This document shows positions 8,404-17,534 of a DNA stretch of 64,000 nt, piece after piece. Each line of letters opens with the position of its first letter. Position 1 is the first letter of the stretch. The position numbers were made by a program, and so were the translations under genes. The stretch comes from Blautia argi (GTDB lineage Bacteria > Bacillota > Clostridia > Lachnospirales > Lachnospiraceae). The DNA is taken from contig NZ_CP030280.1 in NCBI RefSeq assembly GCF_003287895.1, positions 1,495,501 to 1,559,500 of the forward strand. The letters are read 5' to 3'. The notes beneath the pieces were generated by a model. That model was not told the origin of the DNA, searched no databases, and was given only the letters and a program-made list of their open reading frames with translations.

Positions 8404-8893
8404 ATGTCAGAACGAGAAAAAGTAGATACATATACCATACCGCCTAATTTTGCGGAATCAGGAAAATGGTTTTCCGGAAGAGTAAGTGCGGGGAATGTAG
8501 TTGAAGCGGCAGTGATGTCGCTTATTTTATTAAAAATTTTGCTGCAAGTACCGGTGGATGGCAGAACCAAAATTTATCTGGGAATTATATTTATTCTTCC
8601 GGTTGTCATTTTTTGCTGTGATAGGTGTGCAGGGAGAACGATTGACAGCCTATTTGTTTCATATTTTATGTTTTTTGAAAAATAGAAGAGTTCTTACAAC
8701 ACCAAGCGGGAGATATCAGTTGGAGAGAAAACGGCGGATAGAAAGAAGAGAGCATAAACGCCGTAAGAAAGGAGGAGATAATCATCAGTCAGGAAATAAA
8801 GGAACTGGAAGAACGGTTAAAAGAGGCAAGAAAGGAAGAAAAACGTCAGCAAAAAGAAAAGAAAATTTTGGAGTCGGAACAAAAGAAAGCTGA
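8404..8893 (+). pseudogene. PrgI/TcpE-like conjugation membrane protein, frameshifted
   Basis: Read from ATG 8404 (after TAGGAGG) the protein has TIPPNFAESGKWFSG, then two membrane segments, the pattern of PrgI-family inner-membrane proteins that precede VirB4 in Gram-positive elements. The first frame stops at 8685. Removing one T from the T6 run at 8609-8614 joins VVIF to AVIGVQGERLTAYLFHIL and a basic tail (FLKNRRVLTTPSGRY, then RKRRIERREHKRRKK), which is what such proteins usually have. In that frame there is no stop until 8893, overlapping virB4 by about 100 bases, so the true end is uncertain. A sequencing error is likely. Confidence 0.65.
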
Positions 8894-11534
8894 AAGGCGG
8901 CAGTTATTGGAAGAGGAAAGGATACGAAAACAGCAGAAGAAAGAAGAACATCAACTGCAAAAGCAGCTTAATCAAGCAGAGTATCCGGGAAAACCAGTAA
9001 GAGAAAATACGCAGTCAGAGATACGGAGAAAGAAAAAATCAGAAGAGTTAGAAGAAAAACAGGATTTTCTTCCAGTTACATGGGCATCCTCTTATCTTCC
9101 GATTGAGAAAATAAAAGATGGGATTATTTATACAGCAGATCACCGGTATGTGAAAATTGTAGAAGTCCTGCCAATTAACTTTCTGCTCCGTTCTCCAAGC
9201 GAACAGAGAAACGTTGTATTTTCTTTTTTGAGTTATTTAAAGATTGCACCAGTCAAGCTGCAGTTTAAAGTTATTTCCAAAAAGGCCGATATTTCGGAAT
9301 ATTTGGAAAAAATACAGCAGGAGATTGAGGCAGAAGAAGACGAACAGTGCAGGGTCCTTCAAGAAGATTATGCACGTCTCATCCGTTCTATAGGTACCAA
9401 AGAAGCGATTACAAGACGATTCTTTCTGATTTTTGAGTTTCAGTCTTATGATGGGAACCGTAAACCAAAAGAAAAAGAAGTGTACCAGTATATGCGGACA
9501 ACAGTGCAGACTGCAAAAAAATATCTGGCGATATGTGGCAATGTAGTATTAGAACACGAAAACGAATCCCGCTTTTGTGTAGAATTGTTTTATCAGTTGC
9601 TGAATAGAAGGACAAGTGTAACCGTTCCTTTTTCAGAACGGATAAAATTGGTTACCCAGTGGTATCAGGAGGAGAATGGAAAAGAGAGTCTTCCCCATAT
9701 TCCGGTAACCGAATTATTTGCCCCAAAGACATTGAATTTTAAGCACAGGAACTGTGTGGTATTTGATGGGGTATATCATACCTATTTGTATATTCCTTCT
9801 GGAAAATACCGAATGCGAGTTCCGGCAGGCTGGATTTCTCTGATTATCAATGCGGGCGAAGGAATTGATGTTGATGTGTTTTTCTTTAAGCAGGATAAAG
9901 GAAAAAGTGTGGAGCGTATTGGACGAAGGATACGTCTGAATCGCTCAAGATTAAAAGAAACTTATGACACCAATAGCGATTTTGATGATCTGTCAGAGTC
10001 TATACGTGCCGGTTTTTACCTAAAAAAAGGGCTAAGTGGAAATGAAGAACTATATTACATGTCTATGCTGATTACCATTACCGGTTATACAGAAAAGGAA
10101 GTGGAGTGGCGTGCGAGGGAAATGGCAAAACTGTTAAATTCACAGGATATCGGAACTGCAAAATGTACATTCTCTGAAGAAAAGGCATTTTTATCGTCCC
10201 TTCCACTTTTGAATCTGGACAAAAACTTATACCAGAAATCAAAACGAAATGTTCTGACTTCCGGTGTTGCAGCGTGTTATCCTTTTGTAAGTTATGAAAT
10301 GTCAGATCGGGACGGGATATTAATGGGAGTGAATAAAGCCAACAATTCCCTTGTAATCGTTGATATTTTTAACAGTGAAATTTACAAAAATGCGAATATT
10401 GCGATTCTGGGAACCAGTGGTGCCGGAAAAACATTTTGCCTGCAGCTTATGGCTTTGAGAATGCGTAGGAAAAATATTCAGGTATTTATTATTGCACCGG
10501 AAAAAGGACATGAACTAGCAAGGGCATGTAAAAATATAGGTGGGGCATATTTGAAGATTGCCCCAGGTTCCCAATATGGAATCAATATCATGGAGATACG
10601 GCCAAGTGATCAAAGTGCAAGGGTAATTTTAGACGGACAGGCTTCAGAGCGTTCAGAACTTGCTATGAAGATTCAGAGCCTGCATATTTTCTTTACTATT
10701 TTAATTCCGGATATTACCCATGAAGAGCGTCAGCTCTTGGATGAGGCGTTTATCATTACATATCAGAAGAAAGGGATTACTCATGATAATGCAAGCTTGT
10801 GGAATCAGGAACAACCAGGGAAGTATAAAGAAATGCCAATTTTGGGAGATCTTTATCAGGTGCTTTTGGAAAAAGAAGAAACCAGACGTATGGCAAATAT
10901 TTTAAACCGGCTGGTAAATGGTTCTTCTTCGAACTTTAATCATCAGACAAATATAGATTCTGATAACAAATATATGATACTGGATATTTCAGAAATGCAG
11001 AGCGACTTGGGACTTGCTACCTTTACGGCCTTGGATTTTGTATGGTCAAAAGCAAAAGAAGACCGTACAAAAGAAAAGGCTATTTTTATTGATGAATGTT
11101 GGGCACTTTTATCAACAAACGAATTGACGGCAAATTATATTCTTGAAATTTTTAAGACGATACGTGGGTATGGAGGCGCTGCGGTATGTGCCAGTCAGGA
11201 TTTGGAAGACTTTTTCTCTTTAAAAGGCGGAAAGTATGGAAAAGGTGTCTTAAACAACACAAAGACAAAGATTATTCTGAATCTGGAGCATAAGGAGGCA
11301 GAAGTCGTAAAAAAGGAATTGGATTTGTCTGAAGCAGAGATGCTTGCTATTACCCGATTTGAGAGAGGAAATGCACTGATTTCCACTAATAATAACAACT
11401 TGTTAGTAGAATTTAAGGCAAGCCGGTTAGAAAAAGATTTGATTACAACAGACCGGAAAGACTTAAAGGAACTTAAGGAACGGTTGGAGAAGTACGGGGA
11501 AACAGCCTATGAGAAAGGGGGAATGTCCAAATGA
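8868..11534 (+). CDS. VirB4/TraE-type conjugation ATPase
   Basis: The main energising ATPase of the type IV secretion channel. The TTG at 8868 is the first standard start codon in frame and gives 888 residues. Walker A is GTSGAGKTF near residue 513, and Walker B is AIFIDECWALL near 737. The frame is open further upstream and reads as a Glu/Lys/Arg coiled coil (SQEIKELEERLKEARKEEKR) back to a strong GGAGGAG site at 8771-8777. The natural start is therefore probably about codon 8784, where ATC stands in place of ATG. It lies between the PrgI-like gene and a conserved ICE gene, as in other Gram-positive transfer operons. Confidence 0.88.
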   Translation: MESEQKKAERRQLLEEERIRKQQKKEEHQLQKQLNQAEYPGKPVRENTQSEIRRKKKSEELEEKQDFLPVTWASSYLPIEKIKDGIIYTADHRYVKIVEVLPINFLLRSPSEQRNVVFSFLSYLKIAPVKLQFKVISKKADISEYLEKIQQEIEAEEDEQCRVLQEDYARLIRSIGTKEAITRRFFLIFEFQSYDGNRKPKEKEVYQYMRTTVQTAKKYLAICGNVVLEHENESRFCVELFYQLLNRRTSVTVPFSERIKLVTQWYQEENGKESLPHIPVTELFAPKTLNFKHRNCVVFDGVYHTYLYIPSGKYRMRVPAGWISLIINAGEGIDVDVFFFKQDKGKSVERIGRRIRLNRSRLKETYDTNSDFDDLSESIRAGFYLKKGLSGNEELYYMSMLITITGYTEKEVEWRAREMAKLLNSQDIGTAKCTFSEEKAFLSSLPLLNLDKNLYQKSKRNVLTSGVAACYPFVSYEMSDRDGILMGVNKANNSLVIVDIFNSEIYKNANIAILGTSGAGKTFCLQLMALRMRRKNIQVFIIAPEKGHELARACKNIGGAYLKIAPGSQYGINIMEIRPSDQSARVILDGQASERSELAMKIQSLHIFFTILIPDITHEERQLLDEAFIITYQKKGITHDNASLWNQEQPGKYKEMPILGDLYQVLLEKEETRRMANILNRLVNGSSSNFNHQTNIDSDNKYMILDISEMQSDLGLATFTALDFVWSKAKEDRTKEKAIFIDECWALLSTNELTANYILEIFKTIRGYGGAAVCASQDLEDFFSLKGGKYGKGVLNNTKTKIILNLEHKEAEVVKKELDLSEAEMLAITRFERGNALISTNNNNLLVEFKASRLEKDLITTDRKDLKELKERLEKYGETAYEKGGMSK

Positions 11535-11560
11535 TTGTAGAGGTATCGTAACCATAAAAT

Positions 11561-11619
11561 GCGTATAGATTACGCAATCAGAAATTCAGGTTGATAGAAT
11601 ACGTAATTTATACGCAATC
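11561..11619 (+). promoter_or_regulatory. Pair of identical-pattern inverted repeats (operator candidate)
   Basis: GCGTA-N5-TACGCAATC at 11561-11579 and ACGTA-N5-TACGCAATC at 11601-11619 are exactly 40 bases apart, about four helical turns. They lie between virB4 and the next gene. Same-face spacing suggests a dimeric regulator bound twice, possibly the winged-helix protein encoded immediately downstream. No T-run follows either repeat, so they are not terminators. Confidence 0.5.
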
Positions 11620-11642
11620 CTAAAATGGAAAGGAGAAAAATT

Positions 11643-12191
11643 TTGGAACATGTAACAAATCAAAAACAGGTAGAACGTCAGATACTGGAACTTGTTAAAA
11701 CTTATAATGTCTTATATAAAAGGCAGATTTATGCTTTTTTTGCAGTAGATGGAAAAGAGAAATTTGTAGGAAAAGCACTGCACACGTTATTGAAAGAACA
11801 TTTGATTTATATAAACGAAGTCACAAAAACGGTATCCCAACATGAAGATGCCTATCAGTTGCGGGAAAAAGGCACATTAAAAGCATTCTGGGTTCTTCTT
11901 TCTTTGATGGAACAGAAAAAAATCGAACGACATTTCTTGGCAGAAAAGGAAGAGTATCCAATTCGTATTGTATTTGTGGGGAATGCGGAAATTTACGATA
12001 TTCTTTATATATCGGAAGCTGAGATCCAACTGGTAAATCAGTTGTTTTCCAGACAGAAACTGGACGGGTGTGGACATGTTGTTATTGTGGAAAATCCGGA
12101 GGAAATTCCACAGATAGAAATCCCAAATGTGATAGGTTTTTGTACGGTGCAGGAAGAAGAAGGAGGGGTGGAATATTATAGGAGGGAATAG
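11643..12191 (+). CDS. Conserved ICE protein with N-terminal winged helix (DUF5697-like)
   Basis: A 182-residue protein. Residues about 1-85 look like a winged helix: NQKQVERQILELVKTYNVLY, then KRQIYAFFA, then a wing-like region ending with HEDAYQLREKGTLKAFWVL. The C-terminal half is a mixed alpha/beta domain (YPIRIVFVGNAEIYDILYI). It resembles DUF5697-type proteins of firmicute elements, from memory only. The ATG at 11625 lies before the AAAGGAG site, so TTG 11643 is the better start. It is located right after a double inverted repeat, so autoregulation is plausible. The next gene begins at or before its stop codon. Confidence 0.6.
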   Translation: MEHVTNQKQVERQILELVKTYNVLYKRQIYAFFAVDGKEKFVGKALHTLLKEHLIYINEVTKTVSQHEDAYQLREKGTLKAFWVLLSLMEQKKIERHFLAEKEEYPIRIVFVGNAEIYDILYISEAEIQLVNQLFSRQKLDGCGHVVIVENPEEIPQIEIPNVIGFCTVQEEEGGVEYYRRE

Positions 12192-12225
12192 CGAAAAAGA
12201 AGGAATACAAAGACTAAAAGAACAA

Positions 12226-12894
12226 TTGGACGAGGGACAGAAAACGGCAGGATATGTGGAATCCATGCTTGCAGAAGCACGCAATCTATTACAGGCGTAT
12301 GCCAGGAAGTGCGTCAATATTCATTTTGAGAACTTGAATGATATGGTGCTGGAAGCCGCAAAGAGCTCTGAAATCCTGACAGAAAAGATGCGGAATCTTG
12401 TTCTCCAGATGACACTTGATAAGAGAAAATATGAGCAATACCAATCGGATCTGGTATTGATACATGGGATTGAGATTGCGTATGAAGAGAATATTCTAAG
12501 TATTTCCCTTCCAGCACTGATACCGCACCGGAAAACAGAGTATACAAATTACATTTATAAACCGTTGTATACAGCTTTTCAACACTGGTGTATCGAACGG
12601 GCAGAACAGAATAAAGAGATACCGGAATACAGAGCATGTACCGTCTGCTTTTCTCATATTTATGATTGTAAACGCCCGATATATAGGGTACGAGATCATG
12701 ACAATATTGAAGAGAAGCATGTGTTAGATGTGATATCTAATTTCTTCCTGACATCGGATAGTGGATGCTATACAAATGTGTATCACGAAACACGGTTGGA
12801 AGATGTGGAACGCACAATGATTTATCTGTTGACACCGGAAAAATTTCCGTTGTGGCTTTACGAAAAACAGCAAAATTTGGTATCGAAAAATTGA
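12226..12894 (+). CDS. Conserved ICE protein (DUF6100-like), start damaged
   Basis: TTG 12226 gives 222 residues, but the frame is open and coding-like upstream (SEKEGIQRLKEQL) to a strong AGGAGGG site at 12180-12186. Adding one G at about 12188-12189 recreates ATGAGC, giving the classic ATGA overlap with the preceding gene, so a one-base loss in the start codon is likely. The protein has an N-terminal helical part and a conserved-looking core (SISLPALIPHRKTEY, then RVRDHDNIEEKHVLDVISNF). Similar proteins occur in Lachnospiraceae elements; the DUF6100 label is tentative. No catalytic motif is evident. Confidence 0.55.
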   Translation: MDEGQKTAGYVESMLAEARNLLQAYARKCVNIHFENLNDMVLEAAKSSEILTEKMRNLVLQMTLDKRKYEQYQSDLVLIHGIEIAYEENILSISLPALIPHRKTEYTNYIYKPLYTAFQHWCIERAEQNKEIPEYRACTVCFSHIYDCKRPIYRVRDHDNIEEKHVLDVISNFFLTSDSGCYTNVYHETRLEDVERTMIYLLTPEKFPLWLYEKQQNLVSKN

Positions 12895-13015
12895 CAGAGA
12901 ACACATACTGAAATTTCGATAAGATAATATGACGGGTTTTTCCGTAAATTAAAGCAAAAGGAAGTGGAAAAGGCAGGTGGGAAATACCCAGGTATGAGAA
13001 GGATAGGGTACAGAG

Positions 13016-14113
13016 ATGGATAAATGGGAGACATTGGAAAGAAAGGGAAAAAAGGGCGATATACTCCTGAAAATGATTGCAATTTCAGGAGAGATGCCGG
13101 CGAATTTGCCGGAGAAAATTGTGGGTTCTAAATCCTATACAGCCAGTCTGATTACCGACTTAAAGAAAAAAGGATATCTTCTTTTACGGTATAGAGAAGG
13201 ACTGCGTGGATATGTTCTGGGAAAGAAAGGGAAAAATTATCTTTTGCAGGATTATCGTCAAGAGGTTGGAAGTTATCTTATAGGGGCAAGCGAGACAAAC
13301 CATGTGAAATCAGAATTGGAAAAGCGGTTACGCCTGCACCGCATGAGTCAGATATGGGGGTACTTTTTTATGCATGGGAACCTGATTTTTGCAACAGAGA
13401 AGCCTAAGATTTTTACACAGGATTGTTACGGGAAAACATCTTTGGGGACCTATTATGGGAGTCAGGAATTAAAGCAGGGGACGGATCAGGTTAAGGGTTC
13501 CAGAGCCTGTGGCCTCTACATGAAAAATGAGGAAGTTTTTGTGGTTTACAACAGTATGGGGAATCTGATGAAATGGTCAAAGAAAATGGAAACAGCTATG
13601 CGGTGTTGGGTAGAACGCAATTTGCTGAAGACAGGAATTACATGGCAAGGAAAAGCCATTTTGTTCGGAGACTCCATGAAATTATTGAGAAAGATACTCC
13701 TTAGCAGTGGTGGTGTGAAACAGGAGCTGTTCCAGACGGATGATGTGTATGAACAATATTATTTTGTGCCGCAAGACAAGGAGGGGGCTTATCTTCAAAT
13801 AGAGCTGCTTACAGATAAGGAGAGAAGTCATGCCTTTTCCACTTTTTTAGAGACCATACTAGACGAAGTGGAAAGAAACGAGTTCCCGATTTATGCGGGG
13901 CTGAAAAAGGGAATTCCTGTTTATTTTGTATATGAACTGGAACTGAGAAAACTTCAAATGGTCAAACAGGATATGGAAAGACGCGGAAGGGGTATGGCGG
14001 TATGCTTTGATTATCAACAGGAACTGCTAAAAGATTATTATGGAGAGGGGGTGGAGATAATGGTACTGGATTGTGAAAAGGTAAAGCAGTATCTGTTGGC
14101 TATGGAGGTGTAG
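13016..14113 (+). CDS. Unknown ICE protein with winged-helix-like N-terminus
   Basis: A 365-residue protein. Residues about 15-85 look like a winged helix (DILLKMIAISGEMPANLP, then SLITDLKKKGYLLLRYREG and YVLGKKGKNYLL), as in replication-relaxation-type proteins. The rest is mixed alpha/beta with KKGIPVYFVYELELRKLQM near the end and no recognised catalytic motif. It sits between the DUF6100-like gene and the DUF6017-type replication gene, so a role in element replication or transfer regulation is plausible but unproven. ATG 13016 follows a weak purine-rich site. Confidence 0.55.
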   Translation: MDKWETLERKGKKGDILLKMIAISGEMPANLPEKIVGSKSYTASLITDLKKKGYLLLRYREGLRGYVLGKKGKNYLLQDYRQEVGSYLIGASETNHVKSELEKRLRLHRMSQIWGYFFMHGNLIFATEKPKIFTQDCYGKTSLGTYYGSQELKQGTDQVKGSRACGLYMKNEEVFVVYNSMGNLMKWSKKMETAMRCWVERNLLKTGITWQGKAILFGDSMKLLRKILLSSGGVKQELFQTDDVYEQYYFVPQDKEGAYLQIELLTDKERSHAFSTFLETILDEVERNEFPIYAGLKKGIPVYFVYELELRKLQMVKQDMERRGRGMAVCFDYQQELLKDYYGEGVEIMVLDCEKVKQYLLAMEV

Positions 14114-14158
14114 GCAGGTATGGTTTCTATGGAAGCACTATAGGAGGTGACGGAGACC

Positions 14159-15136
14159 ATGCAGGATCAATTTCGGACTGGAAGTGTGACTGTGGATAGA
14201 ATGAGCCGCCTACATATTTCAGGAAATATCATACCGGTTACCTGGTATAAAACCATTCGAAAATCAACAGGAAAGCCCAACTTAAATGCAATCATCATTT
14301 TGGCGGATATTGTATATTGGTACCGTCCGACAGAAGTGCGTGATGAAATGACAGGAGAACTTGTAGGATTGAAAAAGAAATTCCATGCAGATCTTTTGCA
14401 GCGAAGTTATCAGCAGATTGCAGACCAGTTTGGGATTACGAAAAGAGATGCAACAAATGCGGTAGTAGAACTGGAAAAAATGAAAGTGATCAGACGTGTT
14501 TTTCGGACACTTCATGTAAATGGGCAGCAAGTGCCAAATGTATTGTTTCTAGATTTGAACGTGGACATATTGGAAGCCCTTACCTATCCGGATCACGAGC
14601 AGGGGTGTCACTTAAATGGGGGATACCCCTCCCTGAAAAAGGAGACAGGTATCACGGATACCGGGGGAATGGAGTCTCCATTTTGGGAGAGAGAGGTATC
14701 CTATATCGGTGAGACAAATACAGAGAATACAAACAGAAAATTCAGTACAGAGAGTTCCTCTTTGTTTCAAATCGAAAAGGAAGTCAGGGAACAGATTTCT
14801 TATGGGGCTTTAAAACATGATAATCCCTATAATATGCAGATAGATGAATTGGTAGGTATCCTGGTAGATGTGAAAACCTGTTCTGCAAAAACGATTCGGG
14901 TAAATCGGGAAGACAAGCCAGCTGAGATTGTAAAAGCACAATTTCAAAAAATCGGAATGGAGCATATACAGTTTGTTTTAAACTGTATGGAGAAAAACAC
15001 AACAAAAGTTACGAATATGCGGGCTATGTTGATCACTGCTCTCTATAATTCTGTAAATACGATTTCCAGTTACTATAGCAGTCTCTATAACTACCACAGA
15101 TCATACGGTGTATTAGAAAAAGGAGAGGAGGAATAG
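14159..15136 (+). CDS. Replication initiator-like protein with DUF6017 C-terminus
   Basis: A 325-residue protein. The N-terminal domain (RLHISGNIIPVTWYKTI, then NLNAIIILADIVYWYRPTE and QQIADQFGITKRDATNAV) resembles the helix-turn-helix domain of RepA/DnaD-type initiators. The C-terminal domain (NPYNMQIDELVGILVDVK, then RAMLITALYNSVNTISSYY) matches DUF6017-type endings of ICE replication proteins. GTG 14147 lies inside the TAGGAGGTG site, so ATG 14159 is preferred. It probably acts in autonomous replication of the excised circle. It directly precedes the coupling-protein gene, which begins about at its stop codon. Confidence 0.7.
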   Translation: MQDQFRTGSVTVDRMSRLHISGNIIPVTWYKTIRKSTGKPNLNAIIILADIVYWYRPTEVRDEMTGELVGLKKKFHADLLQRSYQQIADQFGITKRDATNAVVELEKMKVIRRVFRTLHVNGQQVPNVLFLDLNVDILEALTYPDHEQGCHLNGGYPSLKKETGITDTGGMESPFWEREVSYIGETNTENTNRKFSTESSSLFQIEKEVREQISYGALKHDNPYNMQIDELVGILVDVKTCSAKTIRVNREDKPAEIVKAQFQKIGMEHIQFVLNCMEKNTTKVTNMRAMLITALYNSVNTISSYYSSLYNYHRSYGVLEKGEEE

Positions 15137-15137
15137 A

Positions 15138-17069
15138 ACGAAAGAGAAAAAAGAACAGAGAGACAGATGCAAGAAAATCGGTTTTGGTGTTCTGCTTGCC
15201 ACATTAACTGTCTATTTTGGAGGTTTTTTAGAAAGGTTGTCTCATTCAGTTGTAGTACTAAACCCGTTTGTATGCATTTGGAGAGGCTTTACAACAGCAA
15301 CAGGACTTCAAAGTTCCGTAGTAGCATTTTTATGTATGCTGCTTTTGGGTATGCTCATTATCTGGAGAGGAAAGGAAAAGGATATTTCAGAAACAGATGA
15401 ACGGAACTTTGATTATTCGGTAAAGGGAACCTATGGTACAGCCGGATATATGAAGCCGGAGGAACAAAAAGAAATTTTAAACGCAGACCAGAACTTACAA
15501 GACGTTCTGGGGATTATTTTTGGAAAGGATTTAGAAAATGGAGAATACGTAAGCCTTCCGATAGATTCCAGACTGAATAGGAATCTAGCAGTTTGTGGCA
15601 GCCAGGGAAGTATGAAATCAAGAGCATTTGCAAGAAATATGGCATTGCAGTGCGTGCGTCGTGGAGAGTCCATGTATCTTACCGATCCAAAATCAGAGTT
15701 GTATGAAGATTTAGCAGGATATTTGCGGGAAGAGGGCTATATTGTAAAACAGTTAAATCTGATAGACCTTGTAAACAGTGATGCCTGGGACTGTCTTGCG
15801 GAAATTGATGATGGAAGCCTGATAGATGTGTTTGTTGACGTCGTGATCCGGAACACAACTGATAAATTTGACCATTTTTATGATAACGTAGAAATGGATT
15901 TGCTGAAAGCGCTGTGCCTGTATGTATATGAAGAATATCCAGTGGGGAAAAAAACATTTCCAGAAGCATATAAACTGCTGCTGAATAAATCGGTAGAAAT
16001 GCTAGATGCTATCTTTGAACGTCTGCCGACAACACACCCGGCAAGAGGACCATATCAGCTTTTTTCAAAGGCAGAAAAGGTAAAAGGAAATGCGGTATTG
16101 GGACTTGGAACCCGTTTGCAGATTATGCAGAATAAACTGGTACAGCAGATAACCAGTCATGGGGATTTTGACCTGACACTTCCGGGAAAACAAAAGTGTG
16201 CTTATTTTTGCATTACATCAGATCAGGATTCTACATATGATGTTTTGGCAACACTGTTTACCTCATTTCTTAGCATCAAATTGGTGAGACTGGCAGATCG
16301 AATGGAAGATCGGAAACTTCCGGTTCCCATGTGCTTTATCTTAGATGAATTTCCGAACATCGGAGTGATTCCGGATTTTAAAAAGAAATTGGCAACCGCA
16401 CGAAGCAGGGGAATCGGCATGAGTATTATCTTTCAGAATATCCCCCAGATGATGAACCGATATCCGGAAGGACAATGGGAAGAAATACTTGGCGGTTGTG
16501 ATATGTCTTTATTTTTAGGGTGCAATGATATGACAACTGCTACTTATTACAGTTCCCGTTCAGGAGAGATTACGGTTTCCGTTGCATCTATGCGGAAAAG
16601 CTATTATACTATACGCATGACAGATTATGTGCCGGAATACGCAGAGACTTCTTCCGTAGGAAAAAGAATGCTGCTGCTTCCTGATGAAGTATTACGTTTT
16701 CCCATTGATCAGATGCTTTTGATTATCCGTGGACAGAAAGTGCTAAAACTTCGGAAAATGGATTATACGGAACATCCAGATGCAAAACATCTGAAGTTGG
16801 AAAAAACAAATGAACATATTCCGAAATGGTATCGGGAAATGGAAGCAGAAAAAAATCAGTTTCAGATATTGGCGCAGGAGAGGGAAGAGGTTGAGCGTTT
16901 TGAAAGAAAACAGGCAGAAGAAAGCAGGGAAGAACAGGAATCGGAACCTCTGACATTACAAGGGGAACCGCCGAAAAAGTCTGTAAGGAAAAATGAAAAG
17001 CAGACAACTGTATACAAAGTAGAAGATTTGTTTCAAAAAAGTACAGATGGAGATGGAGGTGGAGATTAA
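15138..17069 (+). CDS. VirD4/TraG-type coupling protein
   Basis: The ATPase that delivers the relaxosome to the channel. It has an N-terminal membrane region (GFGVLLATLTVYFGG and a second segment MLLLGMLIIW), Walker A GSQGSMKSRAFA, and Walker B CFILDEFPNIG, followed by KKKLATARSRGIG and a Glu/Lys-rich tail. The first standard start (TTG 15237) would cut off the first membrane segment. The frame is open to a GAGGAGGA site at 15125-15132, and an ACG at 15138 stands where ATG would be expected (then KEKKEQRDRCKK). I therefore give 15138 as the probable start, an unusual or mis-sequenced codon. Confidence 0.82.
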   Translation, partial: TKEKKEQRDRCKKIGFGVLLATLTVYFGGFLERLSHSVVVLNPFVCIWRGFTTATGLQSSVVAFLCMLLLGMLIIWRGKEKDISETDERNFDYSVKGTYGTAGYMKPEEQKEILNADQNLQDVLGIIFGKDLENGEYVSLPIDSRLNRNLAVCGSQGSMKSRAFARNMALQCVRRGESMYLTDPKSELYEDLAGYLREEGYIVKQLNLIDLVNSDAWDCLAEIDDGSLIDVFVDVVIRNTTDKFDHFYDNVEMDLLKALCLYVYEEYPVGKKTFPEAYKLLLNKSVEMLDAIFERLPTTHPARGPYQLFSKAEKVKGNAVLGLGTRLQIMQNKLVQQITSHGDFDLTLPGKQKCAYFCITSDQDSTYDVLATLFTSFLSIKLVRLADRMEDRKLPVPMCFILDEFPNIGVIPDFKKKLATARSRGIGMSIIFQNIPQMMNRYPEGQWEEILGGCDMSLFLGCNDMTTATYYSSRSGEITVSVASMRKSYYTIRMTDYVPEYAETSSVGKRMLLLPDEVLRFPIDQMLLIIRGQKVLKLRKMDYTEHPDAKHLKLEKTNEHIPKWYREMEAEKNQFQILAQEREEVERFERKQAEESREEQESEPLTLQGEPPKKSVRKNEKQTTVYKVEDLFQKSTDGDGGGD

Positions 17070-17075
17070 GGCTGT

Positions 17076-17372
17076 ATGAATATGGAGAAAAATGCACTGG
17101 TAAAATATACTTTTTTAAAATTGCTCTTAAGAGAATTTGGGATCTACATCAGGGAAACAGAAGTAGAAAAGGCTGACTTGGCAAAACAGTGTGTGGAGAT
17201 TTATGATACACCGGAAGAATTCTATGAAAAGACAAACTGGGATAAAGACAATCCAGAGCAGAGCAGTTTCCAGTATTTGGAGGAGAATCAAATCTGCCGG
17301 AGAATCCAGGGGAAAATCTGGTATTTTTCCCGTATCCGGTGGGAAGAAGGTTTAAAAAAGTTGAAAAATTGA
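17076..17372 (+). CDS. Small unknown ICE protein downstream of traG
   Basis: A 98-residue soluble protein with no recognised family, starting 6 bases after the traG stop (ATG 17076, or ATG 17082 two codons later). It is rich in Lys and Glu, with aromatic residues near the end (RIQGKIWYFSRIRWEEG). It is the last gene of the virB-traG operon. A new promoter begins about 50 bases after its stop. Confidence 0.55.
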   Translation: MNMEKNALVKYTFLKLLLREFGIYIRETEVEKADLAKQCVEIYDTPEEFYEKTNWDKDNPEQSSFQYLEENQICRRIQGKIWYFSRIRWEEGLKKLKN

Positions 17373-17400
17373 AAAGCGATTGCAAAAATAAGAAATTGCG

Positions 17401-17452
17401 ATAACATTGCAACACAATCGGAATTGACAGGCAAAACGGAATGTTTTATGAT
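17401..17452 (+). promoter_or_regulatory. Promoter with conserved upstream element, second ICE operon
   Basis: TTGACA (17424-17429) and TATGAT (17447-17452) are 17 bases apart. ATAACATTGC at 17401-17410 lies 13 bases before the -35 box, the same 10-mer and spacing as at 2942-2951. The sequence just before the -35 (GAAT) and after the -10 (GATAGTGTAAA) is also similar. It drives the S1-domain gene. Confidence 0.78.
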
Positions 17453-17469
17453 GATAGTGTAAATAATCA

Positions 17470-17512
17470 GGCACAGAAAGCAGCCAAAGGGCTGTTTTTT
17501 TGTGCCTTTTTT
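17470..17512 (+). promoter_or_regulatory. Leader hairpin (attenuator type)
   Basis: GGCACAGAAAGCAGCC pairs imperfectly with a 3' arm ending TTTGTGCC and is followed by six T residues, ending 10 bases before the AAAGGAGG site of the S1-domain gene. It has the same form as the leaders at 1140, 3053 and 20841. Confidence 0.6.
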
Positions 17513-17534
17513 GATGAAGAAAAGGAGGCTGTAT

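Noticed and set aside
12895..13015. TTGACA at about 12892 considered as an internal promoter
   Set aside because: No acceptable -10 box lies 16-18 bases downstream.
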